From: Ilumatobacter sp963746265
GTDB lineage: Bacteria > Actinomycetota > Acidimicrobiia > Acidimicrobiales > Ilumatobacteraceae
Direction of reading: 5' to 3'
Length of the DNA stretch: 64,000 nucleotides
Assembly: GCA_963746265.1 (NCBI GenBank)
Contig: CAVVAM010000004.1
Span: forward strand, 80,777-144,776
Each line of letters starts with the position of its first letter. Positions within the stretch are counted from its first letter, which is position 1. The position numbers and the translations under genes were made by a program. Shown here piece after piece: positions 61,047-64,000 of the stretch. The notes beneath the pieces are model-generated. The model was not told where the DNA came from and searched no databases. It saw nothing but the letters and a program-made list of their open reading frames with translations.

Positions 61047-62586
61047 ATGAACATCACAGCACACGCAATCGCCACCGAGCCGACAACGCACGATGCGGCC
61101 TCGCGGTGCTTCGGGGAGCAGCTGGTCATGAGGCGGGCGCACACCATCGCGGACCGCCAGACCCGGCGGCGCCGTCTGATCGCCACGATCGGCTCGGCGC
61201 TGGCCGTCGCAGGCCTCACCGCAGGCTCGGCGGCGATCCCTGCCCCGGTCGCCGCTCCTGCCGTGGTCGAAGCGGGTCCGATCTCGTTCTCGATGGCCGT
61301 CAGGCCGGGCGACCCGGTGATCATGAAGATGGTCACGGAGAAGTCGAGCGGCGAGTACGCCGGCAAGGGCGCCACCGGGCAGGGCATCGACGTCGCCCTG
61401 ATCGACTCGGGCGTCACGCCGGTCGTGGGGCTGAACCAGCCCGGCAAGATCGTCTACGGGCCGGACCTCTCCAACGAGGGCGGGCAGCCGAACCTGCGCA
61501 ACCTCGACACCTACGGGCACGGCACCCACCTCGCCGGCATCATCAACGGCGACGACGGCAACATGGTCGGCGGCATCGCCCCCGACAGCCGCATCGTCAG
61601 CGTGAAGGTCGCGGTGGTGCAACTGGGCAGACCGACATCGCCCAGGTGATCGCCGGGATCGACTGGGTCGTCGAGCACAAGAACGACAACGGCCTGAACA
61701 TCCGCGTCCTGAACCTGTCGCTCGGCATGCCGGGTGTCCAGACGAGCCACGGCGACCTCCTGTCGGCTGCGGTCGAGCGGGCGTGAACGCCGGCATCGTC
61801 GTCGTCGCGGCCGGTGTTCGTGGACCGCCGCCGGCGGGATCGACAGCCCGGCCGTCGACCCCTACGTGATCGCCGTCGGCGCCCATGAGATGTACGACTC
61901 GTCGGGTGCGCAGGACTTCATCGCCCGTGGAGCTCGGTCGGCAACCAGAACCGCCAGCCCGACTTCCTCGCCCCCGGCCGCTCGATCATGAGCTTCCGGG
62001 TGCCCGGCTCCAAGCTCGACCAGATGTACCCGTCCGCTCGCGTCGACGGCACGTACTTCCTCGGGTCCGGGGAGCTCGCAGGCGGCGGCGGTCGTCAGTG
62101 GCTTCGTGGCGGTGATGCTGTCCCGGTACCCGGAGTTCACCAACGACCAGGTCAAGTACGTGTTCCAGCAGGAGTTCATCGACTTCAAGGACGTGCCCAG
62201 CACCGTCGACGGCTCCGGCAAGATCAGCCCGAAGGAGGCGATCCGTGCGCCGAAGGTCGCCCTGAGCGCACCGAAGCAACAGTTCACGCCGGCACTCGGC
62301 ACGAGCACGCAAGGTGTCGGCGCACCGTCGGGTGCGACCTGGTCCGGCGGCACCTGGAACGGGGCCAGCTGGTCCGGTGGCACCTGGTCCGGCGCCACCT
62401 GGTCGGGAGCGAGCTGGTCCGGCGCCACCTGGTCGGGCGGTGTCTGGTCGGGAGCGACCTGGTCGGGAGCGACCTGGTCGGGAGCCACCTGGTCCGGCGC
62501 CACCTGGTCGGGTGCCACGTGGTCCGGAGCGACGTGGTCGGGCGCCACCTGGTCCTGGCGCGAGCTGGAGCGTGGATCGTTGGTGA
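61047..62586 (+). pseudogene. Subtilisin-like (S8) protease with WSG repeats, multiply frameshifted
   Basis: ATG 61047, or a later ATG near 61129 closer to the signal peptide (RRRRLIATIGSALAVAGLTA). Catalytic Asp in GIDVALIDSGVTPVV, His in DTYGHGTHLAGIING and Ser in GSGSSQAAAVVSGF. Frame breaks near 61614, 61783, 61824, 61925, 62069 and 62554 can each be undone by a single base in a homopolymer (for example GG to GGG), after which the protein reads normally to its C-terminal WSVDRW. It is a secreted serine protease; the C-terminus is a run of WSGAT pentapeptides. Probably intact in the organism. Confidence 0.8.
62330..62556 (+). repeat. 15-bp tandem repeat encoding WSGAT pentapeptides
   Basis: About 15 units of roughly ACCTGGTCGGGAGCG encode (W-S-G-A/G-T/S). 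The unit phase is exact and the protein pattern W every five residues continues without gap until the frame break at 62554. Likely a structural or binding repeat on the exported subtilase. Confidence 0.9.
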
Positions 62587-62689
62587 TGAGCACCCCACGG
62601 AACGCGGCGACATCGCTCGCTGCGAGGTGCCGTCCCGCAGCGACCTCACGACGCACCACCGAGGCTCCATGGACAGGACACAACTGGTC

Positions 62690-64000
62690 ATGAAGACCTC
62701 ACCACGAACTTCTACCGGCCGCCTGACTGTGGTTGCGGTCTCCTGCGTCGCTGCCTCGTTCTCGCTCCCGGCCTCACCGTGTCGGCCGGCAAGGGCGGCA
62801 AGAAGGGCGACACATCCCCGGCGACCACCGTCGTCACGACGACCACGACACCGACGGTTCCGGTCACGACGGTTCCGGTCACGACGGTTCCGGCGACGAT
62901 CACGACGACGGCGCCACAGCTCTTGTCGGCCGACACGTGGTCTCAGAGTTGGTCGGACGGGCTCGCCAGCTCTTCGAGAGGGTCGTATCCGACGAGTCTG
63001 GCCGAGGTGGTCACCCAGATCGGTGCCGACGACATGTGGGCGGCAGGCTACACGGGTGCCGGTGTGGACGTCGTGGTGATCGACACCGGGGTCGCTCCGG
63101 TCAGGGAGTTGTCATCGAGCCAGGTGTTCGTCGGCCCGGACCTGTCGTTCGAGAGTGGCGTCGATGTGGTTGCCGGTCTCGACACGTTCGGGCACGGCAC
63201 CCACATGGCGGGCATCATCGCCGGTCGCACCCCGGGCGCCAACCCGCTCAAGCCGAAGAAGGGTCAGTTGTCTCGTCGCCCCCATGCGCCGGGATCGTCA
63301 GCGTCAAAGGTGGCCGACAACACCGGTGCGGTCGACGTGTCCCAGGTCATCGCGGCGATCGACTGGGTCGTGCAGAACCGCAACACCAACGGGTTGAACA
63401 TCCGGGTGCTGAACCTGTCGTACAACACGAACAGCAAGCAGAACTACGTCGACGACCCGCTGTCGAAAGCGGTCGAGAACGCGTGGCGGCACGGCATCGT
63501 CGTCTCGGCCGGCAACGAAGGGATGCTCGTTCGTGGGGTTGCGACCCCGGCGACCAACCCCTACGTGTTCGCCGTGTCGTCGGCTCGTCTCGATCGCACG
63601 ACGGCTGGGTCAACCCGATGTGGGCGCCGTCCGGTGACGGCAAACGGAACCCCGACCTGCTCGCCCAGGCGTGTCGATCATGAGCCTGCGCAACCCCGGC
63701 TCACGTATCGACATCGAGTACCCGACGGTCGAGTCGCCGGCGATGACCGCCTGTTCCTCGGATCCGGGACGTCACAGTCGACCGCGGTCGTGTCCGGCGC
63801 CGCCGCTCTGCTGTTCCAGCAGCGCCCCGAGCTCACGCCCGACCAGGTCAAGAACCTGCTGAACGGCACCGCGAACCAGCACCTTCCAGTTCGAAGCCAT
63901 CAAGGGCCACGGCGTCATCAACCTACAGCGGCCATGAAGACCGTTGCTGCGACGACGCCTCAGACGTGGGCGCCAGCAAGCGGCCTCGGTTCGCTCGAGG
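62690..64000 (+). pseudogene. Second subtilisin-like (S8) protease, frameshifted, running off the right edge
   Basis: ATG 62690 (MKTSPRTSTGRLTVVAVSCV, signal peptide; ATG 62669 is alternative). A Thr/Pro linker (TTTTTPTVPVTTVPVTTVPA) precedes the catalytic domain: Asp in VDVVVIDTGVAPV, His in LDTFGHGTHMAGIIAGR, Asn in SAGNEGM and Ser in FLGSGTSQSTAVVSGAAALL. The domain is homologous to the upstream protease, so this is a tandem duplication. Several frame changes occur, as upstream, again without loss of protein meaning. No end is visible in the window, and only part of the C-terminal region is included. Confidence 0.75.

Noticed and set aside
1..64000. CRISPR array
   Set aside because: No regularly spaced identical repeats of 24-40 bases with unique spacers; the WSG coding repeat and palindromes do not fit.

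Overview
The window is high-GC DNA with short intergenic gaps and frequent GTG starts and ATGA/GTGA start-stop overlaps. Its gene content is actinobacterial: a mec-cysM block near murI-rph-rdgB (as in Mycobacterium), a TIGR03086 protein and a Pat-like acetyltransferase. Several features (WSG-repeat subtilases, a DddP-like enzyme, GH92) suggest an environmental, possibly marine, Acidimicrobiia/Ilumatobacter-like organism. That placement is inference; no rRNA is present to test it.

Core region, 1-36.5 kb. It opens with a truncated fold-type II PLP enzyme, a DUF2461 protein, a membrane protein and a HerA-like ATPase. Next come two paralogous membrane cyclic-di-GMP proteins (GGDEF, then GGDEF-EAL) on either side of an unusual tRNA gene (anticodon UAG, short variable loop). 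A PLP amino-acid lyase/racemase-like gene, rdgB-rph-murI, a GNAT/acyl-CoA-ligase fusion, and a minus-strand run (disulfide reductase, mec, cysM, Na/Pi symporter, PhoU-like) follow. Then come smpB, a GNAT, a DddP-like DMSP lyase candidate, TauE, an aldehyde dehydrogenase, a LysR remnant, FAH, MDR, a tandem VOC pair, DUF1003, thiolase, a membrane protein, an overlapping GH92-GT4 pair and a D-lactate-dehydrogenase-like gene. The core ends with ssrA (tmRNA), whose partner smpB is 16 kb upstream.

Genomic island, 36.5 kb to at least about 60.8 kb. A tyrosine integrase starts about 200 bp after the 3' end of tmRNA, a classic insertion site, with four GTTACTCCACC repeats between. The cargo includes an EEP nuclease/phosphatase, a divergent helicase locus (UPF1-like plus NERD-UvrD one way, UvrD-PD-(D/E)XK the other) and a roughly 10-kb minus-strand operon. 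That operon runs from a membrane protein and VirD4/TraG-like ATPase through an ArdC-like zincin and a type III-like adenine methyltransferase to a DUF262 protein, an HEPN protein and an unknown protein. It joins DNA-transfer genes to what looks like an undescribed defence combination: methyltransferase plus DUF262 plus HEPN, with no restriction subunit. From 57.7 to 60.6 kb, four related palindromic repeats about 0.9 kb apart separate small cassette-like units (PIN/HTH toxin-antitoxin, kinase-like gene, unknown gene, Doc remnant). No second attachment site was found, so the right boundary is unknown.

The last 3 kb holds two tandem subtilases; the first has a long WSG pentapeptide repeat. These, and the UvrD-like gene at 43.5-46.3 kb, are broken by many single-base shifts. 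The shifts I could resolve lie mostly at homopolymers and leave the protein sequence otherwise intact, so sequencing error is more likely than decay.
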